Shown: positions 11,648 to 24,230 of the stretch, piece after piece | Numbering within the stretch: the first letter of the stretch is position 1 | How the letters are laid out: the number at the start of each line of letters is the position of its first letter | Origin: Heterostelium album PN500 | Lineage: Eukaryota; Evosea; Eumycetozoa; Acytosteliales; Acytosteliaceae | Assembly: GCF_000004825.1 (NCBI RefSeq) | Contig: NW_008805064.1 | Coordinates: 2,108,001 to 2,172,000 of the forward strand | Direction of reading: 5' to 3' | Length of the DNA stretch: 64,000 bases | The notes under the pieces: generated by a model | Seen by the model: the letters and a program-made list of their open reading frames with translations, nothing else | What the model was told of the DNA's origin: nothing | Databases searched by the model: none | Position numbers and translations under genes: made by a program

Positions 11648-14600
11648 TTACATTGCTAAAAAGAATGTTGTTGCAATTACAATACTCACAAATACAACAA
11701 TTCCGACAACAATACCTGCAATAGCTCCATTTGATAATCGATTCTTCTTTGAACAAATAAAGTCAGATGTATCACTTGAATCGACATCAATGAGATTTGA
11801 AAAGTCAGGATCCAAATCGACTGAGAATAAATGATTTGGAATGGTGATTCCAACGATTGCTGATCGAATTTGATTGGTATTTGATTTGGTGTCATCTTGG
11901 TCAATGATTACATTCTGAATTGGTGTTACTGTGTAATCGATGACTGCATCAGATAAGAATCGACCATAAAGACTTTGATTATCAATATTCAATTTGATCC
12001 ATTCAACAGATCCACCAGAAACACCAACTCCAGATGATGAACATGAATCTGATGAATCTGTTTCAATCGATGATTTCATCAAGATCTGCAAGAAATTCAA
12101 TGGATTATCGAATTTATATGAATTCAAGTTCATCGTAAACTTGATTGTTGATTGTGGAATGTAAAGATTGTGATTGGCAAATGTGATGTTTGTTGATTGT
12201 TTGAAATATTCAATCGAAACATTGAGGAATGTTGTTGTTTGATTGAGTTGTGTTGAATAGAAATACTTTGGATTCGATGTTGGTGTTGTTAAATCTGTGA
12301 AATTCCAATTGCTGATGTTGAATTGTTTGACAATATTCATTGTATCATCAAGTTCTCTGATACCGATGATTTCAATAGATGTTGTAATCAATGATCCTGA
12401 TTCTGTAATATTGGTTCCTGTGACTGGTTCTGGATTGGCAGGAGGTGTTGGAACAATTATAATCTCTGTTGTTGAATAAAATAATAAAGTTAAAATTTAA
12501 ATATATTAATTAAATATATAATAATTAACTTACTTGAAGAACATGATGGACCATACCAAGGTAATTGACATTGACAAATTGAATTGATACAATTTCCATT
12601 ATTATTACACTCTGGTGTACCTGGACACTTTTGTAGAGCTGTTGATGTTGGTGTTGATGTTGGATTTGGAAGTGAAACTTTCTTGACTGGAATAATGAAT
12701 GGATTTGAAAATATATTATTTCTGATCACTCTGACTGTCACGAAATCCGGTGTGATTTGTTTGATGTTGTTGAATTGCAAAATGATTCCAGAATGGAAAT
12801 TTAAATTCATATCTTCAAATCCATTTCCATAATCGATTTGTGAAAGCATGGAGTTGTTTGTGAGTCCAAATGCACGTCCATAGATTGTAAGTGAACCTCC
12901 TCGACTGGTAAGATCTGATGAACTCTCGATGGTTGGTGTATTAAATGTAAATGATCTTTGAATCAGGTATGGTAAGCTTAGATCCTTTAAATCCATTGAA
13001 TTATAAGCTCTCATGTTCAAGAAATTATCATAAATTGAATAGACACTGACAAAGATATTATTCAAACCAAATCCATATGGAAGTTGAGCTTTTCCATAAA
13101 AGTAATAATACCCATCACCAGATGTTGTCTTGAAAATTGAATTAATTTCCATATAGTTGGCATTCTCTGATGTTAAACGAATGAATGGTGTGTGTCGAAT
13201 TGAAACACCTGATCCTGTAACATTTTCAAAAAGTATAATATTAAATTCAACCGTTCTGATTGGAGATCCAACATCAACATTTGGTGAAATAATTAAATTT
13301 GAAAGAATTGGTGCTTCTATATCTTTAAGGTCTAGATATTCATTTTTGAAAACGTTAATATTCAAAAATGATAATAATATTATTAAAAAGATAATTACCA
13401 GAAGTAGAAACGACAGATAATCTTAATTGTTGTTCTTTTGGAGTTCCATAAATTAACATTAAAGGTGGTGTTGGATATTGTAACTTTCCGATTGTACTTA
13501 AAAGTGTGATATTTGACATTATAAATGTTTGTGAAAGTGTATTGCTGTTGATTGTAAAGTTGATTCGATAGACTCCATCGGTTGGTCCACCAGATATTCT
13601 GTTGGATGAGTTGAATAGAATGATATAAGGAAGTAAATCGAAATTTGAAAGAACATAAAGACTTCCATTTGTGAATCCATATGGATCTGTGATATTTAAA
13701 TCCCATCCAAGAGTATAACTTGTGTTTGGAAGTAATGTTAAATTGAGAGCTGTTAAACTATTTATATCTGTAATTTGTGGTGATAAATATATTCCTCCAT
13801 CTTTTAAGATAAAAAAAGAAAATAATTTATAATATTAGAATAAAATGTTATATTCATAATTGATCGATTAAATTTAAAAGACTTACTTGATTTAGATATG
13901 TTTAAAGTGGCATTTTTACCAATAACCGATTGTAATATATAGTCTTGAATATTGTTTGAAAACATTTGATTGAAATCCATTTGATATTGTTGTGATCCCA
14001 TCATCATATCTCTCTGTAACTGAATATCTATTTCAAACAATTGTAAACTCGTGTTATAAGATCCTTTCCAATATATTCTGGGTCCTTGTAATGAGGAGAG
14101 AAGAATGGATGGTGTCAAGTTCTCCAATGGAATCGAGAAGTTCAAATACAATTTAATATCCAATACACTTGTTGTCAAATCGATATTGTTTGGGATGAAT
14201 TCAAAGTATGTTATATTCATGTATATATTTGAGTCTAATTTGATATTAGTTGGAATAAATGTAATAAACATAATCTTTGATATTTGAATGAATTTACTTA
14301 CATAAATTTTTGTATACTGGAATTTCTGGAAGAATATCACCTCTCTTGTTATAAGGTAATTTTGTATAGATAATGATACTTTGATAGTTTGTGTTGGATA
14401 TCGCAATAGGAAAATCTTTGGTCACGAAAGGGAAGATTTCCATTTCATATGTACCATTATATTGATCTCCATCGATGAGGTTATTTATTGTAAGTATTTT
14501 TCCAGCAATATTGATTGTCGTAACTGCATAGTTTGATAGCAACCTTATTCTAACCAAAACAGTAAATACAGAAACAATCTTGAAATCAATTAAATCTATT

Positions 14601-16201
14601 TCATATACTATAAAATTATTTTAATATATTAATATATAATATAAATGTAAAAAATTAAATGAATCACTTACATTGCGGAATTTGGTTGGTCAATTGTGAA
14701 AAACTAGTAAAAGATGATCCATAGCGTATATCTAACGAGCTAAGGAATGAGGTATCAGATGTTGTTGATCGAATGAAAGGTGTTTCCAATTTATAAATAT
14801 ATTTTCCATTTATACTGCTGTATGGACTCCAATTGCTCATAGTTAAGGAAATCGGTCCAAACATGAGAGTACTCTGAAAATTAAATAGATATGTTGAGTT
14901 ATAGATTATTGTGTTAAAGGTGGTGTTTGTTGTTGAGTCTACACTCCAATAGCTAGAATTGTAGGAAATACCAGGAGCCAAAGCTATATTTGTAAAATTG
15001 AAAAATATTGTAAGAAATATTGAATTTTGAAGAAGAACAATCTATTAATCTCTTACCAAATTGTGTGAATGAATAATTATACGTATCATTAAGAATGGAT
15101 GAAACATTGTCTATAATATAAATAGGAAGAGTCGATATTGTATTTTGAATTGGGAAGAAACCAGTATATATCGTTAAAGTTTCATTATTAAATACTCTAA
15201 GATTAGCTATATAAGCGTAGATTCTTGAATTAAAGTTGGTAAATGGCATAATAAAAAAAGAGTCTAATGATTCTAAAAGTTGACTCTGAATATAACTTCC
15301 ACCAGGTGCTGGGTATGTTTGAAAAGATTGAAGAACTGATGTTCTTGGTGCTATTTTTAAAAAAATTTCATTTTAGTATTAAATATATGAATATAACTTA
15401 TTGTGAATGAATACATACCGTGAGGATAAAGATTAGGAACTGTAATATTGAAAGATGAATTTGCTGAAGCAAATATAATTTGAACATTGATCGTATCATC
15501 TTCAAAAACTTGGTTTTGGTTGAAGGTAATGGTCATTATATAAGAATTATAATCTCTGGCTAGCCATTTTCTTATTCCACAGTTGAAAGGTCCATTTGTA
15601 ACACAGGCAATATTATAGAAAAAACTAGAGAATGTTAAATAGATAGAGGTATCGAAATTGAATTGGAACGCTTGAATAATGCCATTATATTCATTATATT
15701 TTGGTACTCCTTGAGAAACAATACTAAATTGATTTAATGAGAATGCTAAAGTTGATAGATGACAAATGGCAATAAATATCTATTTAGAAGAATGAATGAT
15801 GTTTTTAACTCACCTTTACATTGGATTGGAAATATAAAGTATGTTTCATTTGGGAAATTTGGTATTGCTGCTCTTGATAGGAATATTGTTGCATTGTGGT
15901 CTGCTTCTATAGCGTTAAACAAGCTTAGTTGGAAAACAAACATTTGACTATCTCCATTTCGGTAGGCATCTAATTTTTGAAGAATAGTTGCAAACACTGT
16001 AGATTCAATTGTGAAATCTGCATATTCTATCAAGAAACTACTTTCAACTGATATACTGAGAGCTGTTGAACATACTCCTGTTTTAGGTGCAATGACATTA
16101 GGATTTTGAACTACAACTTTCGTGATAGTAGATGCATCTATACTATCAATAATATTTAAAATAAATAAATAAAATATAATTATTAAACTTAATTTAAACA
16201 T
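11648..16201 (-). CDS. ComC/Tgr-like TIG-EGF receptor, copy 3 (stop right after the TM helix)
   Basis: Nine exons (minus): 16201-15814, 15745-15419, 15350-15057, 14983-14672, 14607-14302, 14234-13887, 13800-13399, 13331-12534, 12465-11648; all introns phase 1; 1330 aa. The signal peptide begins MFKLSLIIIFYLFILN. Modules match copy 4, with the EGF-like domain at the end of exon 8 (Pro-to-Leu change just before it: TALQKCPG). In exon 9 the TM helix ends ...TTFFLAM-stop: a TAA replaces one Lys codon of the AKKKKFRKQE membrane-exit motif. The old tail can still be read after it (KKFRKQVIRMKKK...) down to a stop at 11579-11581. The predicted product is therefore membrane anchored but lacks the basic cytoplasmic tail of about 24 residues. 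A 2.4-kb gap with gene debris separates it from copy 2. Confidence 0.82.
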
Positions 16202-16850
16202 TTTCTTATAATGATATTCATTTTTAAAATTTAACTTAGTATTAAACTAAAAAGAGATCTAGATTGCATATTTGTTTCTATAAACCTCTGCTCTTTGCTT
16301 ATTTGCAAAGATTAATTAAATGATATCATGATTTTTAAAGATATCAAACTTAGAGTAAAAAAAAAAGATCAAAATTGGTGAATTCAAGGAATTAGGGGAT
16401 TTTGAACACAAAATTGTACCCTCTAAAGAAAACACTCCGATCAGATAAAAAAATTAAATTTTATTTTATTAAATAAAAATCAACTGCATTTGTTTATAAG
16501 ATTATTTTTGGGTGCTCCGGGGTTTAATGTAGTTTTTTATCAAAGATAAGAAGATGCGAACATCAAAGAAAATTAGGAGGTGTGAGCTTTACCATTCTTC
16601 TTTAATTTAAAAAGAATTAATAAAATCGAAGGTTGTTTAATTCTTTAAGATTTTTATGTTTTCTAAAAATGTACTTAAATTGAATTCTCACTTGGCACTA
16701 TAATCAATATCATATTGCTATCACTGTTAAGAGTAAAAAAAAACCCATTGAAAACAAATAAAAAAAGACTTACCACAATTTGGTATCCTTCGATTTTAAC
16801 TTTTTTAAAATTCAGAATGGTATTCGATTTTAAAACCTATCTAAATAATA
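16202..16850. other. Spacer between receptor copies 3 and 4
   Basis: 649 bp that should contain the copy 3 promoter (motif at 16321-16344) and the copy 4 terminator. No coding potential or repeat beyond A/T runs is seen. It is unrelated to the other spacers of the array. Confidence 0.5.
16321..16344 (-). promoter_or_regulatory. Shared upstream motif of the receptor array (copy 3)
   Basis: tgatatcatgatttttaaag followed by atat, about 120 bp upstream of the copy 3 ATG at 16201. It differs by one base in the core (attt for atta) from copies 2 and 4. See the copy 2 motif. Confidence 0.45.
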
Positions 16851-19800
16851 TTATAAATTTTTATTGTTCTCTGTTTGTAATTTCTTTTTCATTCTGATTT
16901 CTTGTTTTCTGAATTTCTTTTTCTTTGCTAAAAAGAATGTTGTTGCAATTACAATACTCACAAATACAACAATTCCAACAACAATTCCTGCAATAGCTCC
17001 ATTTGATAATCGATTCTTCTTTGAACAAATCAAGTCAGATGTATCACTTGAATCAACATCAATGAGATTTGAAAAGTCAGGATCCAAATCGACTGAGAAT
17101 AAATAATTTGGAATGGTGATTCCAACGATTGCTGATCGAATTTGATTGGTATTTGATGATTTGGTGTCATCTTGGTCAATGATTACATTCCGAATTGGTG
17201 TTACTGTGTAATCGATGACTGCATCAGATAAGAATCGACCATAAAGACTTTGATCATCAATATTCAATTTGATCCATTCGACAGATCCACCAGAAACACC
17301 AACTCCAGATGATGAACATGAATCTGATGAATCTGTTTCAATCGATGATTTCATCAAGATCTGCAAGAAATTCAATGGATTATCGAATTTATATGAATTC
17401 AAGTTCATTGTAAACTTGATTGTTGATTGTGGAATGTAAAGATTGTGATTGGCAAATGTGATGTTTGTTGATTGTTTGAAATATTCAATCGAAACATTGA
17501 GGAATGTTGTTGTTTGATTGAGTTGTGTTGAATAGAAATACTTTGGATTCGATGTTGGTGTTGTTAAATCTGTGAAATTCCAATTGCTGATGTTGAATTG
17601 TTTGACAATATTCATTGTATCATCAAGTTCTCTGACACCGATGATTTCAATAGATGTTGTAATCAATGATCCTGATTCTGTAATATTGGTTCCTGTGACT
17701 GGTTCTGGATTGGCAGGAGGTGTCGGAATAATAATAATCTCTGTTTTTGAATAAAATAATAAAGTTAAAATTTAAATATATTTAATTAAATATATAATAA
17801 TTAACTTACTTGAAGAACATGATGGACCATACCAAGGTAATTGACATTGACAAATTGAATTGATACAATTTCCATTATTATTACACTCTGGTGTACCTGG
17901 ACACTTTTGTGGAGCTGTTGATGTTGGTGTTGATGTTGGATTTGGAAGTGAAACTTTCTTGACTGGAATAATGAATGGATTTGAAAATATATTATTTCTG
18001 ATCACTCTGACTGTCACGAAATCCGTTGTGATTTGTTTGATGTTGTTGAATTGCAAAATGATTCCAGAATGGAAATTTAAATTCATATCTTCAAATCCAT
18101 TTCCATAATCGATTTGTGAAAGCATGGAGTTGTTTGTGAGTCCAAATGCACGTCCATAGATTGTAAGTGAACCTCCTCGACTGGTAAGATCTGATGAACT
18201 CTCGATGATTGGTGTATTAAATGTAAATGATCTTTGAATCAGGTATGGTAAGCTTAAATCCTTTAAATCCATTGAATTATAAGCTCTCATGTTCAAGAAA
18301 TTATCATAAATTGAATAGACACTGACAAAGATATTATTCAAACCAAATCCATATGGAAGTTGAGCTTTTCCATAAAAGTAATAATATCCATCACCAGATG
18401 TTGTCTTGAAAATCGAATTAATTTCCATATAGTTGGCATTCTCTGATGTTAAACGAATGAATGGTGTGTGTCGAATTGAAACACCTGATCCTGTAATATT
18501 TTCAAAAAGTATAATATTAAATTCAACCGTTCTGATTGGAGATCCAACATCAACATTTGGTGAAATAATTAAATTTGAAAGAATTGGTGCTTCTATATCT
18601 TTAAGGTCTAGATATGTATATTTTGGGAAAAAGTATTAATATTCAACAATGATAATAATATTATTAAAAAGATAATTACCAGATGTAGAAACGACAGATA
18701 ATCTTAATTGTTGTTCTTTTGGAGTTCCATAAATTAACATGAGAGGTGGTGTTGGAAACTGTAACTTTCCGATTGTACTTAAAAGTGTGATATTTGACAT
18801 TATAAATGTTTGTGAAAGTGTATTGCTGTTGATTGTAAAGTTGATTCGATAGACTCCATCGGTTGGTCCACCAGATATTCTGTTGGATGAGTTGAATAGA
18901 ATGATATAAGGAAGTAAATCGAAATTTGAAAGAACATAAAGACTTCCATTTGTGAATCCATATGGATCTGTGATATTTAAATCCCATCCAAGAGTATAAC
19001 TTGTGTTTGGAAGTAATGTTAAATTGAGAGCTGTTAAACTATTTATATCTGTAATTTGTGGTGATAAATAAATTCCTCCACCTTTTGATTAAAAAATAAT
19101 TTATAATATTAGAATAAAATGTTATATTCATACAAACGATTTAAATAAAAAAAGACTTACTTGATTTAGATATATTCAAAGTTGCATTTTGACCAATAAC
19201 CGATTGTAATATATAGTTTGGAAAATTTAAAGAAAAAATTTGATTAAAATCTATACTAAATTGTTGTGATCCCATCATCATATCTCTCTGTAATTGAATA
19301 TCAATTTCAAACAATTGTAAACTCGTGTTATAAGATCCTTTCCAATATATTCTGGGTCCTGATAAAGAAGTAAAACTAATGGATGGTGTCAAGTTCTCCA
19401 ATGGAATCGAGAAGTTCAAATACAATTTAATATCCAATGCACTTGTTGTCAAATCGATATTGTTTGGAATGAATTCAAAGTATGTTATATTCATGTATAT
19501 ATTTGAGTCTAATTTGATATTAGTTGGAATAAATGTAATAACCATAATCTTTGATATTTGAATGAATTTACTTACATAAATTTTTGTATACTGGAATTTC
19601 TGGAAGAATATCACCTCTCTTATTATAAGGTAATGCTGCATAGAAAGTGATACTTTGATAGTTTGTGTTGAAAATTGTTATTGCAAAACCTTTAAACGAC
19701 AAAGGGAAGATTTCTATTTCATATGTACCATTATATTGATCTCCATCGATGAGGTTGTTTGATGCAATTAATATTCTACCACCAATATTGATTGACAAAA

Positions 19801-21491
19801 CTGCATAGTTTGATAAAATCCTTATTCTAACCAAAACAGTAAATACAGAAACAATCTTGAAATCAATTAAATCTATTTCATATACTATATAACCATTTTC
19901 ATAGATAAACTGTTATTTAATATATTAAAAAAATTAAATATTTAAAATAAATACTTACATTGTGGAATTTGATTGTTCATTATGGGAACTAAGTTTGCAT
20001 TTGTCCCAAATTTTGAATCCAATGAGCCAAAGAAAGCAGTTTCAGATATTGTTGATTGAATGAAAGGTGTTTCCAATTTATAAATATATTTTCCATTTAT
20101 ACTGCCGTATGGACACCAATTGCTCATAGTTAAGGGAATCGGTCCGAATGTGAGAGTACTCTGAAAATTAAATAGATAAGTTGAATTATAGGTGTATGTC
20201 ATAAAGAAAGTGTTTGTTGTTGAATCTATATTCCAATAACTAGAATTGTAGGAAATACCAGAAGACAATTCTATATTTTTAAGAACTGTTAGAAATACTA
20301 AAATTTTAAGAAAAATAATAATCTTTCAATCTCTTACCAAATTGTGTGAATGAATAAATATACGTATCATTAAGAATGGATGAAACATTGTCAACTATAT
20401 AAATAGGAAGAGTCGATATTGTAGATTGAATTGGTAGGAAACCAGTATATATTGTTAAAGTTTCATTATTAAATACTCTAAGAGTACGTAAGTTACCATA
20501 TAATCTTGAATTAAATTTGGTAAATGACATAAAAAAATAAGCTGGTAATGTTTCTAAAAGTTGACTCTGAATATAACTTCCACCAGGTGCTGGGTATGTT
20601 TGAAAAGATTGAAGAACTGATGTTGTTGGTTCTTTTTTTAAAAAACAAAATTGATATTAGTATTAAAAAAGTGAACAAAAGAATAAACTTTTTTGGAGTG
20701 AATACATACCGTGAGGATAAAAATTAAGAATTGTAATATTGAAAGATGATTTTGAAATAGGGAATGAAATTTGAACATTGATCGTATCATCTTCAAAAAC
20801 CATGTTTTCGTTGATGGTAATGGTCATTATATAGGAATTTGAATCTCTGGCTAGCCATCTTCTTATTCCACAGTTGAAAGGTCCATTTGTAACACATCTA
20901 CTATCATAGAAGAAATCAGAGAATGTTAAATAGATAGAGGTATCGAAATTGAATTGAAAGGCTTGTACAATGCCATTATTTTCATCATAAGTTGGTGCTC
21001 CTTGAGAAACAATACTAAATTGATTTATAGAGGATGCTAGAAATTGATAGATTAATTAATAAAATTTCTTTTATTATTTATATTATTATTAATAACTCAC
21101 CTTTACATTGGATTGGAAATATAAAGTATGTTTCATTTGGAAAATTTGGTATAGATGATCTTGATAGGCGTACTGTTGCATTGTAATCTCCTTCTGTAAT
21201 GTTGATCAAGTTCAGTTGGAAAACAAACATTTGACTATCTCCATTTCGGTAGGCATCTAATTTCTGAAATACGGTAGTAGATACAGAAGATTCGATTGTG
21301 AAATCTGAATAGTTTATCAAGAAACTACTTTCAACTGATATACTGAGAGCTGTTGAACATACTCCTGTTTTCGGTGAAACGATATTTGGATTTTGAACTA
21401 CAACTTTCTTGATAGTAGATGCATCTATACTATCAATAATATTTAAAATAAATACATAAAATATAATTATATTTAAACTAAACCTATACAT
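16851..21491 (-). CDS. ComC/Tgr-like TIG-EGF single-pass receptor, copy 4 (intact)
   Basis: The only complete, unbroken copy. Exons (minus): 21491-21101, 21036-20710, 20631-20338, 20270-19959, 19884-19576, 19508-19161, 19081-18680, 18607-17810, 17740-16851; summed CDS 4071 nt, 1356 aa. Every intron is phase 1 and every internal exon is a multiple of three. Layout: signal peptide 1-24; beta-rich modules for each exon (about residues 25-130, 131-239, 240-337, 338-441, 442-544, 545-660, 661-794); exon 8 with a TIG/IPT-like domain (about 925-1010) and EGF-like domain (about 1029-1057, six Cys); exon 9 with a conserved juxtamembrane domain, TM helix near 1305-1332 and tail KKKKFRKQEIRMKKK. The juxtamembrane domain looks like the C-terminal domain of dictyostelid ComC-type EGF proteins. 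Adhesion, recognition or signalling is the family expectation, not shown by sequence. Confidence 0.87.
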
Positions 21492-22122
21492 TTTATTATA
21501 TTATCTATTTTTATAAAAAAAAATTTTATTATTAATTGACACTGATGATTTCTCTGTTACCATTAGTAAACACTTTACACTTTTTCAAGATTTCTTTATT
21601 GATATCATGATTATTAAAGATATGATATAGAGCATATCTACGGACTGTCTAGATATCGAATTCTTAAAAAATTGATAAATAAAAGATCATCATTAGGGGT
21701 TAGTATAAAAATCATGATTTTCTAAAAAAAAAAAATCTCATTTAATCATGTGGTTATAAATAATTGAATTAGTTTACTAAAAATTGATTTATTTTTTATA
21801 ATTATAAAACTAATGATTGCAAACATAATAAAATGATTATCATTTAAATAATATTTGGATTGTTATTTTATTTATTTCCTAATTTTTTAATTATTGTTGT
21901 TTTTCACAAGAATGTGTTTTTTTATTCCTTGTTTATTTTTGTTGTGAAAAAAAAATAAATGTTTGATGTCTGATCTTTTTTTTTCACCACACTATTAAAA
22001 AGTGAAACTTTAAGTTTTGTAATTTTGCAATTAATAATACTCTTATACAAAAAAATTAAAGTAGTTGTATATATTTTTAAAAAACATACTTAAAGAAAAT
22101 AGAGTAATCATAAAGTCAACAA
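21492..22122. other. Divergent promoter region between receptor copy 4 and the RBR ligase
   Basis: 631 bp between two divergently transcribed genes. It carries the array motif at 21599-21623 on the copy 4 side and long A/T runs on the other. No gene is seen. Confidence 0.55.
21599..21623 (-). promoter_or_regulatory. Shared upstream motif of the receptor array (copy 4)
   Basis: ttgatatcatgattattaaa followed by gatat, 108-132 bp upstream of the copy 4 ATG at 21491. Over the block it is identical to the copy 2 motif, within otherwise unlike AT-rich flanks. Confidence 0.45.
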
Positions 22123-23835
22123 ATGGATGAAATCTTAGGATTTTTAAACAATTACATTTATACCAATGATGTTCTATCAAATAACTTTACTATTAGAACT
22201 CTGTTAGATGCATTTGGTAAACATTTTAATATATATTTAATTTATTTTATTTTATTAATTTTTAAGTAAAATATTTTTCTTTTTTTTTTTCTTTAGAAAA
22301 TGACCAAAGACAATACCTAGGATTGAAATCATATGTCGATAGTTTAAATGATGACACATTGGCAGATACTGTGGAGGAATTAGAGAAATATATTGCAAAA
22401 GAATTGATTAATCCAGAGGAACAACTAAAAAGAAAAGATAAATATATTTATCATTCTGATCATCATCATCACCATTTCAACAAAACGCCAATCAACAAAT
22501 TAGATGAAATTAAGAATAATAATAGTATTAATGAAAATGATCTATCTATAGATTGGAATAATGCTAGTTTTGATGTAAATAGTTGTAAAATAGATAAGAA
22601 TAAGAAAAACAATAATAGTAATAATAACAACAATTATAATAGTAATAAAAAAATGAATAAAGAAAGTAGAAGAGAAAAAGAGGTTGGATATATTTCATAT
22701 GATGACAATGATGAAATCATTCCTTATATAGATAATGATGAAGATAGTGATGACACTTCATATGTAAAAGATAATAATGATTATAATGATAGTGTAGATC
22801 AGATCATTCATTTTATAGAAGATTCAGATAGTAGCTCCGATGATGATATAATTCATTTTATTGCTTCAGACGACGAAGATGATCCATTACAGAATGAAGA
22901 GTATCTAAGAATTATCAATGAAGAAAATGAGAATGCAAGGGCTATCAATGAATTCTATGAAGAGAATGCAACCACCGAATGCATCATTTGTACCAATGAC
23001 TATGATAAATACAACATGTATAAACTTGAAAATTGCGATCATTCTTTTTGTTATGATTGTATTAGAAATCACATCAAAGCAAAAGTAGATATTGGTCAAT
23101 ATAATATTAAAGTAAGTTGTACTTTATTTATTTCAATTGAATGATATTAATTTTAATGTTTTATCTATTTTTGTTATTAATATGTATAGTGTCCAGATCC
23201 AGAATGTAAGAAGGAAATTCATCAGGTTGAAGTTCAAGTGTTGTTTGGTGATGAGATAGCCAATAAGTTTGCATCTTTTAATTTGAATCAATTGATCACC
23301 AGTAGTGAAGAATTCTTTGAACGCTGTCCAAATGAAAATTGTAACTACGTTGCCTACAACGATGAAGATATTGCTGAGTTTGACTGTCCTATGTGCAAAA
23401 AGCACTTTTGTCTCAAGTGTAAAATTCCATATCACACTGGTTCCACATGCGAAAAGTATCAAGAGTGGAAAAAAGACAACACCAACGGTGATGATAAATT
23501 AAATCGACTTGTAAAAGAGAAAAATTTTAAAATTGTAAGTATTTAATAATTTTTTATTGATTAACGATAATTCAATTAATTGGAAAACTAATTTATTGTA
23601 TTCAAAAAATAAATTTAGTGTATAAATCCAAAATGTAAGGCAATTGTTGAGAAGGCTCAAGGATGTAATCATATGACATGTAGATGTGGTACACAATTGT
23701 AAGTACATTATAATCAATAACTATTTTCTTTTCTTATCATTTCAAATTTTAAATTAATTATTATCTTGTTTGTAAAATAGTTGCTATAGATGTGGTGGTG
23801 CATATCCATGTAACAACATACAATGTTCAAAATGA
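22123..23835 (+). CDS. RBR-type (RING1-IBR-RING2) E3 ubiquitin ligase
   Basis: Five exons: 22123-22216, 22297-23111, 23190-23534, 23619-23698, 23781-23835; 462 aa. The start is the ATG of MDEILGFLNNYIYTNDV. An acidic, Asn-rich, disordered N-terminal half (residues about 60-270) precedes RING1 (CIICTNDYDKYNMYKLENCD, H, C..C, then CPDPEC from exon 3). The IBR follows (CPNENC...CPMC...CLKC...H...C), then RING2 (CINPKC...GCNHMTCRCGTQ-FCYRCG). RBR ligases take ubiquitin from an E2 onto a RING2 cysteine before passing it to substrate; by alignment with HHARI the active Cys is that of GCNHM. The arrangement is ARIADNE-like but without a recognisable Ariadne domain after RING2; the protein ends soon after, at NNIQCSK. 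Substrate is unknown. Confidence 0.88.
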
Positions 23836-24230
23836 ATGAATATTTAATGTTTAATGTTTATTTTCATTTTCAACCATTAATAAATTGATCAATAGAATAA
23901 TTGACTTTATTTATCAATTTATTAATGGTTTATTTATATAATATTAAATAATATTTTATTTATCAATTTATTAATGCTAATAGGCTAGTTATTAGAATTT
24001 AGTAATTCGTCATCAACATCCTCATATTCATAATTATATTTTTAAGTCTCAAACCAATAAATCAGTTGAAAATTAAATGTATTTAAGTTTGTTATTAGTT
24101 TTATTAAATGGTATACCATATGTTAACATATTTTTAATTTTAGCAGTTTATAAATTTTATCTCTAAATTTAAAAGTACATTTCCAATTCTTCTAGTAGAA
24201 AACTTTAGGAACAAATAAACAAGTTAGAAG
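23836..24230. other. Spacer between the RBR gene and its truncated copy
   Basis: 395 bp, AT-rich. A near-repeat (tttatcaatttattaatg) occurs twice at about 23914 and 23958. No earlier RBR exon for the downstream fragment could be found. Confidence 0.5.

Noticed and set aside
1-21491. CRISPR-like or satellite array as an explanation of the repeats
   Set aside because: The repeats are whole genes of about 4.6 kb with introns and spacers of different length, so they are tandem gene duplicates.
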